Below are positions 1-8,213 of a stretch of DNA of 64,000 bases, in pieces. The translations under genes and the position numbers were made by a program. A model generated the notes under the pieces. That model worked only from the letters and a program-made list of their open reading frames with translations, made no database searches and had not been told where the DNA came from. The DNA comes from an uncultured Eudoraea sp. Lineage in GTDB: Bacteria > Bacteroidota > Bacteroidia > Flavobacteriales > Flavobacteriaceae. The number at the start of each line of letters is the position of its first letter. Position 1 is the stretch's first letter. Where the stretch lies: assembly GCA_947258405.1 (NCBI GenBank), contig CAMYIE010000012.1, positions 1-64,000 of the forward strand, given 5' to 3'.

Positions 1-486
1 GAGGAAGATTTTCTAAAACTTCCATTAGCCAAGAGTAATATCGAAAACATCGAGGACAGATATGTAGATACCGGATATTTTATCAAACATAGTCGGGATT
101 TTTTCAGGAAGACTTTAACCGCCTTTATAAACCGTTCACTAAGTGAATCTGGTAAGGAAAACATCCTCGAATTAACAGGTCCTGATTTTGAAAGTTCAAT
201 GAAATCTGTTGCTTCGATCTACGAGGCTCAGAAAGAAACAAGGGAGGATGTATTGCAGGCTTATTTTAAAGGATTCTTTACCAAACAGACATCACCACCG
301 CTGAATGAAGATCAGCTGACCTGTGTTTTTATTGAGTCCATGAGAGATATGACCATCATGGGGTACAAAACCACCGAATATGTTGGTGAAAATGTATTGG
401 CCTATCAACCAATTCCGGGTGAGTATATTCCATGTGCAGATCTTGAAGAACTCACCGGTGGCAAGGCATATTCAATAGTATGGTGA
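1..486 (+). CDS. Gluconate 2-dehydrogenase subunit 3 family protein (5' partial)
   Basis: The reading frame is open from base 1 and ends with TGA at 484-486, so the start lies upstream and 161 residues are visible. The frame is continuous ahead of the first ATG at 199, so that ATG is internal. The visible part (YFKGFFTKQTSP, FIESMRDMTIMGYKTTEYVG, and an ending of the form NVLAYQPIPGEYIPCADL) matches the C-terminal half of the Gluconate_2-dh3 family, the small non-catalytic subunit that accompanies GMC-type flavin dehydrogenases in the periplasm. In Bacteroidota such genes usually follow a GMC oxidoreductase gene, which would lie left of the window. It is 3 bp from the exported isomerase downstream, so co-transcription is likely. 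Confidence 0.85.
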   Translation, partial: EEDFLKLPLAKSNIENIEDRYVDTGYFIKHSRDFFRKTLTAFINRSLSESGKENILELTGPDFESSMKSVASIYEAQKETREDVLQAYFKGFFTKQTSPPLNEDQLTCVFIESMRDMTIMGYKTTEYVGENVLAYQPIPGEYIPCADLEELTGGKAYSIVW

Positions 487-489
487 TCG

Positions 490-1401
490 ATGAAGAGAAG
501 AAATTTCATCAGGAATACTGCTATGGCAGGAGGTTTATTATCTGCCGGTGGAATTCAATCGATGGGTAAGCCTTTTTCTTCTCCTTCAAAATTCAATTTA
601 AACTATGCCCCTCATTTGGGGATGTTTGCTCATCACGCAGGTAATGACCCTCTGGCGCAATTGGAATTTATGGCCCAACAGGGTTTCAGGTCATTTGAAG
701 ACAACGAGATGCGTGGAAGGCCTCTGGAGGTACAACAAAAACTAGCCCGGGCTATGGAATCCCTGGACCTGCAAATGGGGGTATTTGTAGCGCACAAGAT
801 TTACTGGAATGAGCCCAATCTTAGCTCGGGTGATCTAGGAAAACTAAGAGAATTTCTGGATGATATAAAAACTTCTGTTGAGGTTGCCCGAAGGGTAAAT
901 GCAAAATGGATGACTGTGGTGCCCGGGCATCTGGATCTTAAAATGTCGATGGGTTATCAAACCGCTAATGTAGTTGAAGCATTAAAACAGGCCACATCCA
1001 TTCTTGAACCTCATGGTTTGGTGATGGTTTTGGAACCGCTCAACTTCAGGGATCATCCGGGACTTTTCCTCACAGGTTCGGCTCAGGCCTTTGAAATCTG
1101 TAAAGCAGTTGATTCTCCAGCTTGCAAGATCTTATTCGATATTTATCATCAGCAGATACAGGAGGGGAATCTTATTCCGAACATCGAAAATTGTTGGAAC
1201 GAAATTGAATACTTCCAAATAGGAGATAACCCGGGACGAAAGGAACCCACCACCGGTGAGATCAATTATAAAAATGTCCTCAAATTTATACACGACAAAG
1301 GTTACGACGGGATATTAGGTATGGAACATGGGAATTCCATTTCGGGAAGAGAGGGAGAAATCGCCCTTTTAAAGGCCTATCAAATGGTCGACGATTTCTG
1401 A
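490..1401 (+). CDS. Tat-exported TIM-barrel sugar isomerase-like protein (hydroxypyruvate isomerase family)
   Basis: The 303-residue product begins with a twin-arginine type leader (RRNFIRNT at residues 3-10, then a short Ala/Gly-rich hydrophobic stretch), as in many Bacteroidota sugar-modifying enzymes. The body is an AP-endonuclease-2-type TIM barrel. Likely metal or catalytic positions are the Glu in VLEPLN, the Asp and His in FDIYHQQ, and the Glu in GMEHGNS. This pattern fits the hydroxypyruvate isomerase/xylose isomerase-like family. Together with the upstream subunit 3 gene it suggests oxidation followed by isomerisation of a sugar in the periplasm, but the substrate cannot be read from the sequence. 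Confidence 0.85.
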   Translation: MKRRNFIRNTAMAGGLLSAGGIQSMGKPFSSPSKFNLNYAPHLGMFAHHAGNDPLAQLEFMAQQGFRSFEDNEMRGRPLEVQQKLARAMESLDLQMGVFVAHKIYWNEPNLSSGDLGKLREFLDDIKTSVEVARRVNAKWMTVVPGHLDLKMSMGYQTANVVEALKQATSILEPHGLVMVLEPLNFRDHPGLFLTGSAQAFEICKAVDSPACKILFDIYHQQIQEGNLIPNIENCWNEIEYFQIGDNPGRKEPTTGEINYKNVLKFIHDKGYDGILGMEHGNSISGREGEIALLKAYQMVDDF

Positions 1402-1587
1402 TTCTTATCAACTATTTTATTGCTGTTTAGCAACCCGAACTGACAATTCCTCCCAAACAGAACAGAGCAAATTATAATTTCAGCTTACTGGTTTTTTTTC
1501 AAAACTTTTTGATATTTTCTGTCAATACTGCAATCTAAATCTTAATTATTTGCGTATATAGAGAGTAAGAATAACAAATCCCATGCT

Positions 1588-1677
1588 ATGGATTACTATT
1601 TTATTCTACTTATTATCTATGCCGTCTTGCTGATCGTATCTGCTTTTCTCATTAAGCCGTTGTTGACTAAACGGTAA
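1588..1677 (+). CDS. Possible 29-residue single-span membrane micro-protein
   Basis: An ATG-started frame of 29 codons ends in TAA. It encodes a short acidic/aromatic N-terminus, about 20 hydrophobic residues (FILLIIYAVLLIVSAFLI) and a basic end (KPLLTKR), the layout of a small single-span inner-membrane protein with a cytoplasmic positive tail. There is no strong ribosome binding site and no recognised family. It lies alone between the isomerase and the nrdA terminator. A chance hydrophobic frame in AT-rich DNA is the main alternative. Confidence 0.3.
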   Translation: MDYYFILLIIYAVLLIVSAFLIKPLLTKR

Positions 1678-1761
1678 TTAGAACAATACGCTTCAGGCCC
1701 CTGATCTCCACCTCAGATACAGGTTGCTCCATCGACTTCATGATTCGGATAAAGAAATAAA

Positions 1762-1816
1762 ATACCCCGGGAAGTGTTTCCGACTTCAAGTCGGCGTTAT
1801 TCCGGGGTAATTTTTG
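1762..1816 (-). terminator. Nested hairpin terminator downstream of nrdA
   Basis: The outer arms TACCCCGG (1763-1770) and CCGGGGTA (1802-1809) pair perfectly. They enclose a second hairpin, CCGACTT (1780-1786) with AAGTCGG (1788-1794). Read on the minus strand the outer stem is followed by TTTTATTTCTTT, which is suitable for intrinsic termination of the nrdB-nrdA transcript. A shorter T-run on the plus side (TAATTTTTG) could give weak termination in the other direction. Confidence 0.7.
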
Positions 1817-1874
1817 ATCTAATAAACACTATACGCTAATTCAACTTAGCGCTGAACTTAGTCCGATGACTCAG

Positions 1875-4352
1875 CTAAGAACCACACATCAGGCAATCAT
1901 CGTCGGCCTGACCTTCTTTAGAACGGGCGATAAGCTCCTTCATTTCTGAAGGAGAAATCGGCTCTGTATCGATTTCCTGATTCCCCACAGGAGTAGCTTT
2001 TACATCGATCGCCTTGGCGGCTTCGGGCCTGGCTCCGGCAACTTCAGCCTCGGCAGCTACGCTAACGGGAACTTCTTTCTTTTTGGTATTATCCAGTGTA
2101 AACTTAATCGCATCTACAGCGGACTTGGTCCTTAAATAGTACATGCCAGTTTTGAGTCCGCTTTTCCAGGCATAAAAATGCATAGAGGTAAGCTTGGCAT
2201 AATTTGCGTTTTCCATAAAGAGATTCAATGACTGACTCTGATCTATAAAATAACCACGTTGCCGTGACATATCGATAATGTCTTTCATACTCAACTCCCA
2301 AACCGTTTTGTATAATTGCTTGATCTCATCAGGAATAGATTCGATATGTTGAATAGAGCCATTGGCACGCATGAGCTCCTGTTTCAATTCTTCATTCCAA
2401 AGCCCGAGTTTCACCAGGTCTTCCAGCAAGTGTTTATTCACCACGATGAATTCTCCTGAGAGTACTCGCCTGGTGTAAATATTGGAGGTATAGGGTTCAA
2501 AACACTCGTTGTTACCCAGTATCTGGGAAGTAGAAGCTGTAGGCATTGGTGCCACCAGCAAGGAGTTTCGCACGCCATGCTCTTTGATATTCTTCCTGAG
2601 TTTTGCCCAGTCCCATCTGCCCGACAATTCCTCATCCTTCATTCCCCAAAGGTTGTGTTGAAATTCACCTCTGGAAATTGGTGAGTCGCCATAGGAGGAA
2701 TAAGGACCTTCTTTCTTTGCTGCTTCCATTGAAGCTGTGGCTGCAGCGTAGTAGAGTGTTTCGAATATTTCCTGGTTCAATTTCTTTGCCCTGTCTGAAG
2801 TAAAGGGCAGTCTCATCAGGATAAATGCATCGGCCAGTCCCTGAACGCCCAATCCAATTGGACGGTGTCTCATATTCGAGTTTTCGGCTTCCTTGACCGG
2901 ATAGTAATTTCTATCGATCACACTGTTAAGGTTTTTTGTTACCCTTTTGGTGACCTTAAAAAGTTCCTTGTGGTCGAAGCTGCCATTTTTAACAAACATC
3001 GGCAATGCAATGGAAGCTAGATTACATACTGCAATTTCATCGGGTGAGGTATATTCCAGAATCTCCGTACACAGATTTGAGGATCTAATGGTTCCCAGGT
3101 TTTTCTGATTGCTCTTACGGTTTGCAGCATCTTTATAGAGCATATAAGGTGTCCCTGTCTCTATCTGAGACTCCAGGATCTTTTCCCATAATTCTCTGGC
3201 TCTGATCTTTTTTCTTCCTTTGCCTTCCGCTTCATATTTGGTATACAGCTCTTCGAATTCCTCACTGTGGGTGGTAAAGAGTCCTGGGCATTCATTTGGG
3301 CACATGAGTGTCCATTCTGCATCGGCTTCTACCCGTTTCATAAAAAGATCCGGGATCCACATGGCATAGAAGAGGTCTCTCGCCCGCATCTCTTCTTTCC
3401 CATGGTTCTTTTTGAGTTCCAGAAAATCGAATATATCTGCATGCCATGGTTCCACATAAATCGCAAAACTTCCCTTTCTTTTACCACCACCCTGGTCTAC
3501 ATATCTCGCGGTATCGTTAAATACCCGAAGCATCGGCACAATTCCATTGGAAGTACCATTGGTGCCTGCGATATATGATCCGGTTGCCCTGATGTTATGA
3601 ATAGAAAGCCCGATCCCCCCGGCCGATTGGGAAATCTTGGCTGTATGTTTCAGAGTATCGTAAATCCCATCGATACTATCATCTTTCATCGCGAGGAGAA
3701 AGCAAGAAGACATCTGAGGCTTTGGCGTACCCGCATTAAAAAGTGTTGGTGTTGCATGTGTAAAATATTTTTTTGACATCAACTCATATGTCTCAATAGC
3801 CGAATCCAGATCGTTTAAATGGATTCCTACGGCCACTCGCATGAGCATGTGCTGAGGTCGTTCTGCGATCTTACCATTGAGTTTTAGCAGATAGGAACGT
3901 TCCAATGTTTTAAATCCGAAATAGTCATAGCCAAAATCACGGTTATAGATTATGGTAGAATCGAGCTTTTCTGCATTCTCAGAGATCACATCATAAACTT
4001 CATCCGACAATAGAGGAGCTTTTTTGCCGGTTCTGGGGTTTACGTATTCATAAAGATCCTTCATGGTTTCCGAGAAGGATTTTTTGGTGTTCTTGTGCAG
4101 GTTCGAAACCGATATCCGAGCGGCCAGTTTAGCATAATCCGGATGCGCTGTGGTTAGCGTAGCTGCTATCTCCGCAGCCAGATTATCAAGTTCTGATGTG
4201 GTTACCCCATCATAAAGCCCTTCTATGACCCTCATGGCCACTTTTACCGGATCGACCAAATTACTGAGTCCGTAACACAATTTGCGAACTCGCGCCGTAA
4301 TCTTATCGAACATCATCGGTTCTTTCCGGCCATCTCTTTTTACTACATACAT
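1875..4352 (-). CDS. nrdA: Class Ia ribonucleoside-diphosphate reductase, alpha (catalytic) subunit
   Basis: The 825-residue catalytic subunit converts ribonucleoside diphosphates to deoxyribonucleotides. An N-terminal ATP-cone (about residues 1-90) indicates allosteric activity control. The reductive cysteine pair is C217 (SSCFLL) and C443 (AVCNLAS). The radical triad lies in SSNLCTEI with N426, C428 and E430. The C-terminal shuttle cysteines are in CLMCGS at 820-825. Length and motifs are normal for the family. The start [13 protein letters not shown] is the conventional one. The gene follows nrdB on the same strand with a 118-bp spacer that holds a weak terminator-like hairpin. A strong hairpin ends the unit. 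Confidence 0.98.
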   Translation of the reverse strand: MYVVKRDGRKEPMMFDKITARVRKLCYGLSNLVDPVKVAMRVIEGLYDGVTTSELDNLAAEIAATLTTAHPDYAKLAARISVSNLHKNTKKSFSETMKDLYEYVNPRTGKKAPLLSDEVYDVISENAEKLDSTIIYNRDFGYDYFGFKTLERSYLLKLNGKIAERPQHMLMRVAVGIHLNDLDSAIETYELMSKKYFTHATPTLFNAGTPKPQMSSCFLLAMKDDSIDGIYDTLKHTAKISQSAGGIGLSIHNIRATGSYIAGTNGTSNGIVPMLRVFNDTARYVDQGGGKRKGSFAIYVEPWHADIFDFLELKKNHGKEEMRARDLFYAMWIPDLFMKRVEADAEWTLMCPNECPGLFTTHSEEFEELYTKYEAEGKGRKKIRARELWEKILESQIETGTPYMLYKDAANRKSNQKNLGTIRSSNLCTEILEYTSPDEIAVCNLASIALPMFVKNGSFDHKELFKVTKRVTKNLNSVIDRNYYPVKEAENSNMRHRPIGLGVQGLADAFILMRLPFTSDRAKKLNQEIFETLYYAAATASMEAAKKEGPYSSYGDSPISRGEFQHNLWGMKDEELSGRWDWAKLRKNIKEHGVRNSLLVAPMPTASTSQILGNNECFEPYTSNIYTRRVLSGEFIVVNKHLLEDLVKLGLWNEELKQELMRANGSIQHIESIPDEIKQLYKTVWELSMKDIIDMSRQRGYFIDQSQSLNLFMENANYAKLTSMHFYAWKSGLKTGMYYLRTKSAVDAIKFTLDNTKKKEVPVSVAAEAEVAGARPEAAKAIDVKATPVGNQEIDTEPISPSEMKELIARSKEGQADDDCLMCGS

Positions 4353-4431
4353 GCTCCTCTGGTTGTTTTAAGTTAGTTTTTGGTTAGTGCAGGCCTATTA
4401 CTATAAACCTGCGAATTATAATGTACTCGTG

Positions 4432-4461
4432 AAAAACCCGGCAAACCAGGCTTATTCGGGT
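4432..4461 (-). terminator. Weak terminator-like hairpin between nrdB and nrdA
   Basis: Nine bases after the nrdB stop codon, the minus strand forms ACCCG (plus coordinates 4457-4461) paired with CGGGT (4436-4440) over a 16-nt loop, followed at once by a run of Ts (4432-4436). The stem is only 5 bp, so it may act as a partial attenuator or as a 3' end that protects nrdB mRNA rather than a full stop. A second short stem, GCAGG/CCTGC, lies nearer to nrdA at about 4391-4414. Confidence 0.35.
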
Positions 4462-4470
4462 AATGACTGT

Positions 4471-5457
4471 CTAAAAATCGGCGTCGAAACTGATCTTTTG
4501 CGACTCATTGTCCTTCTCCTTATTGAGAACACCGGCCTTTTGATATTCAGAAACACGTTTCTCGAAGAAATTGGTCTTTCCCTGTAATGAGATCATGTCC
4601 ATAAAGTCGAATGGATTGGTGGAGTTATAGACCTTTTCACATTCCAGTTCCACCAATAAACGGTCGGTGACAAATTCGAGATATTGTGTCATTAGTTTGG
4701 CATTCATCCCAATAAGGCTTACCGGAAGGGATTCGGTAATAAATTCCCGTTCTATGTTAAGTGCGTCGACCAGTATATCGGTGATCCGTTGTTTAGGAAC
4801 CTTATTGATAAGGTGTTTGTTATGAAGGTGAACCGCATAGTCGCAATGCATGCCCTCGTCTCGTGAAATCAGCTCGTTGGAAAAGGTGAGGCCGGGCATA
4901 AGACCTCTTTTCTTCAACCAGAAAATAGAGCAAAACGCCCCGGAGAAAAAGATGCCCTCTACAGCTGCAAAGGCGATAAGTCTCTCGGCAAAACTGGGAG
5001 AATCTATCCATTTAAGGGCCCAGTCGGCCTTTTTCTTGATCGCCGGAAAATTCTCGATCGCCTTAAAGAGAAGATTTTTTTCTTTTTCATCCTTCACATA
5101 GGTATCGATCAATAAGGAGTAGGTCTCGGAATGAATATTTTCCATCATGATCTGAAACCCGTAAAAGAATTTAGCTTCTGAATACTGAACTTCGTTCACA
5201 AAGTTCTCAGCCAGGTTTTCATTTACAATCCCGTCTGAGGCGGCAAAAAATGCCAGAATATGCTTTATAAAATAGCGCTCATCATCGTTGAGTTTGTTAT
5301 TCCAATCCGCTGGGTCCTGATGAAGATCAATTTCTTCTGCCGTCCAAAAACAGGCTTCGCATTTCTTGTACCATTCCCATAAATCGTGATGTTTGATGGG
5401 AAATATTACAAATCTGTCTTTATTCTCCTCTAAAATGGGCTCGACGGCTTCTGACAT
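4471..5457 (-). CDS. nrdB: Class Ia ribonucleoside-diphosphate reductase, beta (radical-generating) subunit
   Basis: The 328-residue subunit holds the diiron-tyrosyl radical cofactor. The ligands can be placed at D75, E106, H109, E167, E201 and H204. The radical tyrosine is Y113 in the E-x2-H-x3-Y motif (ENIHSETY), so this is a tyrosyl-radical enzyme rather than a Tyr-less class Ic type. The start [16 protein letters not shown] is typical. It is the first gene of the nrdB-nrdA unit. The 363-bp upstream region holds the terminator of the preceding gene. I could not find a convincing NrdR box or a full promoter. Confidence 0.98.
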   Translation of the reverse strand: MSEAVEPILEENKDRFVIFPIKHHDLWEWYKKCEACFWTAEEIDLHQDPADWNNKLNDDERYFIKHILAFFAASDGIVNENLAENFVNEVQYSEAKFFYGFQIMMENIHSETYSLLIDTYVKDEKEKNLLFKAIENFPAIKKKADWALKWIDSPSFAERLIAFAAVEGIFFSGAFCSIFWLKKRGLMPGLTFSNELISRDEGMHCDYAVHLHNKHLINKVPKQRITDILVDALNIEREFITESLPVSLIGMNAKLMTQYLEFVTDRLLVELECEKVYNSTNPFDFMDMISLQGKTNFFEKRVSEYQKAGVLNKEKDNESQKISFDADF

Positions 5458-5820
5458 AATAGTTTTGTTTTAAAAGTTGAAATTGGGATATAATTACCTC
5501 GCGGCAGGGACTTACAAAGATTGAAAAATGTTATCAAATTGTAAAGTCCGTTTAAGGGATTAGGGGTCAAAGTTTTTAACACGGCCTGTTGAAATGTAGG
5601 CTGGTAATAGATGTTTACTGCCTTGGGGGCCGAAGATATTATTAGCAACTTTTTAACAATAATTCAAACAAAAAAATAAACCAATAAGTACATTATTATA
5701 TACTTATTGGTTTCAAATTATTGTTGGAACCACTTCGAAATTACTAAGATAAATTACTCTATTTCAGGGTGTTGTGTAGTTGTTTTAAGTCTAATTACCC
5801 CAGGTTTGAACATAAATCGA
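5458..5820. other. Gene-free stretch upstream of nrdB
   Basis: This 363-bp AT-rich region separates the unknown gene at 5821 from nrdB, both on the minus strand. It contains the compound inverted repeat at 5655-5725. A weak -7-like match, TACAATTTG, can be read on the minus strand at about 5537-5545; its spacing from TAnnTTTG is one base too long. No coding frame with good features is visible. Confidence 0.6.
5655..5725 (-). terminator. Two-tier inverted repeat, probable terminator of the preceding minus-strand gene
   Basis: The inner arms AAACCAATAAGTA (5678-5690) and TACTTATTGGTTT (5701-5713) are perfectly complementary over 13 bp with a 10-nt loop. The outer arms AACAATAATT (5655-5664) and AATTATTGTT (5716-5725) are also perfect over 10 bp. 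On the minus strand the inner stem runs into TATTTTTTTG, a good U-tract. It lies about 110 bp after the stop of the gene at 5821-6783 and about 220 bp before nrdB. Its low GC makes it a weak stem, so a regulatory dyad is also possible. Confidence 0.55.
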
Positions 5821-6783
5821 TCACTCATACTTAAAGTAATATCTGGAATCAGAAGGCCTGGCGTCTACAACCGAATACGTTTTAAATTTCCACCTTGTTC
5901 TGCTCCCTATCGTATGATTGCCGTTTACTTCTATCTTAACCAAATTCCAGCCGGGTTTCAAATCCATATCTACAATTGTATATTGGTCTATAACTTTGCT
6001 AGTTTCCCCTTCATATACGGTTCTGTTTGTATCTTTCTTTTCAAATGTAGCGTGACATGAATCAGCAGAATATGCCCAATAGAGCAGGTATCCTTCATCA
6101 CCATATTTCATAGCTGATGGCGAAGCTAGATTATGGGTCGCTCGTTCTGAATTCCCTACATATATATGGCCCAAAACTTCCTCCCCGCGAATAACCTTAA
6201 ACCTGTAGCCCGACCATAAAAATGATACATCTGGGTTTGAGAATTGAACCTCGTTATTTAAGATCTCGTGCATTTGGGGAAATAATCCAGTTTTTATGAC
6301 CCTGTTGGTCTTCACTTGAGAAGGCAAATTCATCTGCACTGTCCCGGACTCTGTAACCTTTCCGACAATTACATATTCTTCGTATGGAACTCGGCCTGGG
6401 TTATAACCGCCTTCTCCATCCCAATAGGCGATTTCTGCAGTACCCCATTGCCAGTTTTCGAACACTCCCTGTCTATTGCTAGCCACCTTATTTCTCCAAT
6501 AGAAATCCTTAAGATGATCTTTAGCTGCGTCCTTTTGCTTTTTTTCCGCTTCAACTTGCCCGCGCATTTCCTCTTGTTTATATTCTTCTTCAGCGCCTTC
6601 CATCATTTTCATCGCCTCTTGAAATTGCGGATTATTTTCCATCATTTCCATTGCCTTTTTTTGGGCTTCTTCCGCATCTCTTTGCATTTCTTCCATTTTC
6701 TTTTGCTGGTCAGGAGTTTGTGATATTCCCTGAAGCACAAAAGTGAACGTAATAATCGTTACCAGAAATTTTAGAGTTCCCAT
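5821..6783 (-). CDS. Unrecognised exported protein with Met/Glu/Gln-rich helical N-terminus
   Basis: The 320-residue product has a signal peptide (hydrophobic residues about 4-20, cleavage near GISQ). Residues about 22-90 are strongly charged and helical, rich in Met, Glu, Gln and Lys (MEEMQRDAEEAQKKAMEMME). The rest is a beta-rich globular part with many Trp and Tyr residues (FENWQWGTAEIAYWDGEGGY), consistent with a jelly-roll or beta-sandwich. I do not recognise a family. The transcript probably ends at the inverted repeat 5655-5725. Export to the periplasm is the only reasonably firm inference. Confidence 0.75.
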   Translation of the reverse strand: MGTLKFLVTIITFTFVLQGISQTPDQQKKMEEMQRDAEEAQKKAMEMMENNPQFQEAMKMMEGAEEEYKQEEMRGQVEAEKKQKDAAKDHLKDFYWRNKVASNRQGVFENWQWGTAEIAYWDGEGGYNPGRVPYEEYVIVGKVTESGTVQMNLPSQVKTNRVIKTGLFPQMHEILNNEVQFSNPDVSFLWSGYRFKVIRGEEVLGHIYVGNSERATHNLASPSAMKYGDEGYLLYWAYSADSCHATFEKKDTNRTVYEGETSKVIDQYTIVDMDLKPGWNLVKIEVNGNHTIGSRTRWKFKTYSVVDARPSDSRYYFKYE

Positions 6784-7089
6784 TTAATGAAGAGTTTATG
6801 AATTATATCTTTGATTTGCAATGAATTAATAAATCAGAATTAAAGTATAATCAAACCTGGCGATCCCTCGATGAAACCAATCAAGTATAACTTGTTTTGG
6901 TACCGCTGCACCAGGTAGTTCCCCCGAAACCCGGAATTAGCAGTAACCAAACCCATTAATTTGGATTGGTTATCCAGTTCTTGATTCCATCTTCAGAACC
7001 GATTTATAGAACACTTTCGTGTTTAAAACCACGTTCCTTATAGGATCGCTATACTGGTTTGACAAAACAGTTTATGCATCATACAGGAA
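6784..7089. other. Intergenic region with one imperfect dyad
   Basis: These 306 bp lie between two minus-strand genes. The only structure seen is an imperfect dyad, TAACCAAACC (6944-6953) with GGATTGGTTA (6963-6972), one mismatch over 10 bp, with no adjoining T-run. It could be an operator for the gene at 5821-6783 or a chance dyad. No coding frame with support is visible. Confidence 0.4.
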
Positions 7090-7641
7090 TTACGGCTCCT
7101 GATATGTCACAAAGTTGCCTTCTATTTCAATGACTTCTCCAAGCGTATTGCCCAGTTCCATCTCCAGACTACCTAAAAGCAGTTGGTTATTCGCTTCCAC
7201 TAAACTTATTTTTCCCTGCCTGGAAAAGAAAGGAATCTCGCCGAACTGGTCGAGGTCTGCAAATCCAAACACCCCGTCGAAGTCCCTGAAAAGCCCTCTG
7301 ACATTCTCGGTTACGGTATAGGTGCCTCCCCTAAGCGGATAAGATAAATCGGGTGTAGCCAAAAAGACGTCGATAAAATTATTGTGTGTTGTTCCATCCC
7401 CTTTTAAGCGCAACCTGATTTCAGGATAACTTTTACCCTTGTCATTTACCCGACGTGTGGTGTCGAGCAATACACTACCAGTCAGATAGAGTTCATTTGT
7501 TCCGGATATTACCATTTCAAAATGGCCGGGCTCCGGATCAAATGTTAAAGGATAAGATTTCGAAGGGATATAAGAAATACACCAGAAGGTAATCGCAGTA
7601 AGCAATACAATGCCAAGAGGTAAAGCGTAATTTTTTCTCAT
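7090..7641 (-). CDS. Unrecognised membrane-anchored or exported protein
   Basis: The 183-residue product starts MRKNYALPLGIVLLTAITFWC, an uncleaved anchor or signal peptide. It is followed by about 160 mostly beta-type residues with motifs such as GTNELYLTGSVLLDTT, YPLRGGTYTV and ETEL-free strand-turn patterns, resembling small immunoglobulin-like or lipocalin-like exported domains. No family was recognised. It lies 45 bp downstream of the 50-residue secreted peptide gene on the same strand, so the two are probably one transcript, close to the divergent LytTR two-component pair. Confidence 0.75.
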   Translation of the reverse strand: MRKNYALPLGIVLLTAITFWCISYIPSKSYPLTFDPEPGHFEMVISGTNELYLTGSVLLDTTRRVNDKGKSYPEIRLRLKGDGTTHNNFIDVFLATPDLSYPLRGGTYTVTENVRGLFRDFDGVFGFADLDQFGEIPFFSRQGKISLVEANNQLLLGSLEMELGNTLGEVIEIEGNFVTYQEP

Positions 7642-7686
7642 GTGTCCTTTATTGAAGGACTTCCCCGAATAACAAGCGCCTGCCTG

Positions 7687-7839
7687 CTATCCACCACCGT
7701 GAGCCACAAGAATAACCTTTTCCGATTCGCCTTGAGAGACATCCTCGATCAGGTCAACCTGTTGTTCATCAGTACCGATTATTGCCGCTGCCATAACCGC
7801 CAGAACAAATAGTGCGAAGAATAATACGCATCTTTTCAC
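7687..7839 (-). CDS. Putative 50-residue secreted peptide, GTG start
   Basis: A 51-codon frame on the minus strand starts with GTG (plus 7837-7839) and ends with TAG (7687-7689). An in-frame TAA two codons upstream of the GTG excludes a longer form. Residues 1-21 are a basic start and a hydrophobic core (KRCVLFFALFVLAVM then AAAIIG), a good signal peptide or membrane anchor. The remaining 28 or so residues are acidic (DEQQVDLIEDV) and end in VILVAHGGG. It lies 45 bp ahead of the 183-residue membrane protein gene and is divergent from the LytTR/kinase genes. The family is not recognised; a signalling or stress peptide is speculation. An internal ATG at codon 16 would remove most of the leader, so GTG is preferred. 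Confidence 0.5.
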   Translation of the reverse strand: MKRCVLFFALFVLAVMAAAIIGTDEQQVDLIEDVSQGESEKVILVAHGGG

Positions 7840-8213
7840 GACTTAAATTTTTAGTTCTTATAAATCAGATCATGGTTCCCGGGGGAAATCAACAGGGCCA
7901 AATTAAGTGCTCAAGTCTTAGCTACCTCAACGATTTGTGTAGATGACATCAAATCGTGTATAAATGGTATAAAGTAAATCAACTCAAGCTAACTATGTTA
8001 CTCCTTGATTTTGAAACCATTATAAATTTGCTCATAAATAATAACAAATCGAAAGAATGACTATGATCGACCAAAAAAACCCTATAAAATGCCATTAACC
8101 AGTGATTTTGAACCGCTTATACGCATATCTGTTCTAACCATACATAATTTTCGAACCGCCGCTGAATATCCTGCTAATTTTGTTTAACTTTCACTTAATT
8201 ATATGGTTGATTT
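7840..8213. promoter_or_regulatory. Divergent control region with repeated CAAATCG motif
   Basis: This 374-bp region lies between the secreted peptide gene (minus) and the LytTR gene (plus). It contains ACGATTTG (7930-7937) facing CAAATCGT (7950-7957), perfect 8-bp arms with a 12-nt spacer. A third CAAATCG lies at 8045-8051. GAACCGC occurs twice, at 8110-8116 and 8153-8159, 43 bp apart and close to the promoter of the regulator gene. Such repeats suggest binding sites, perhaps for the LytTR regulator itself, but this is inference. Confidence 0.4.
8175..8182 (+). promoter_or_regulatory. Bacteroidota -7 element for the LytTR/kinase operon
   Basis: TAATTTTG matches the TAnnTTTG consensus and lies 31 bp before the ATG at 8214, giving a leader of roughly 25 nt. 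The -33 element is poor (TTTTCG at about 8147-8152, spacing slightly long). Confidence 0.45.

Noticed and set aside
5537-5560. Clear promoter for nrdB
   Set aside because: TACAATTTG misses the TAnnTTTG spacing by one base and no -33 element fits; left as uncertain.
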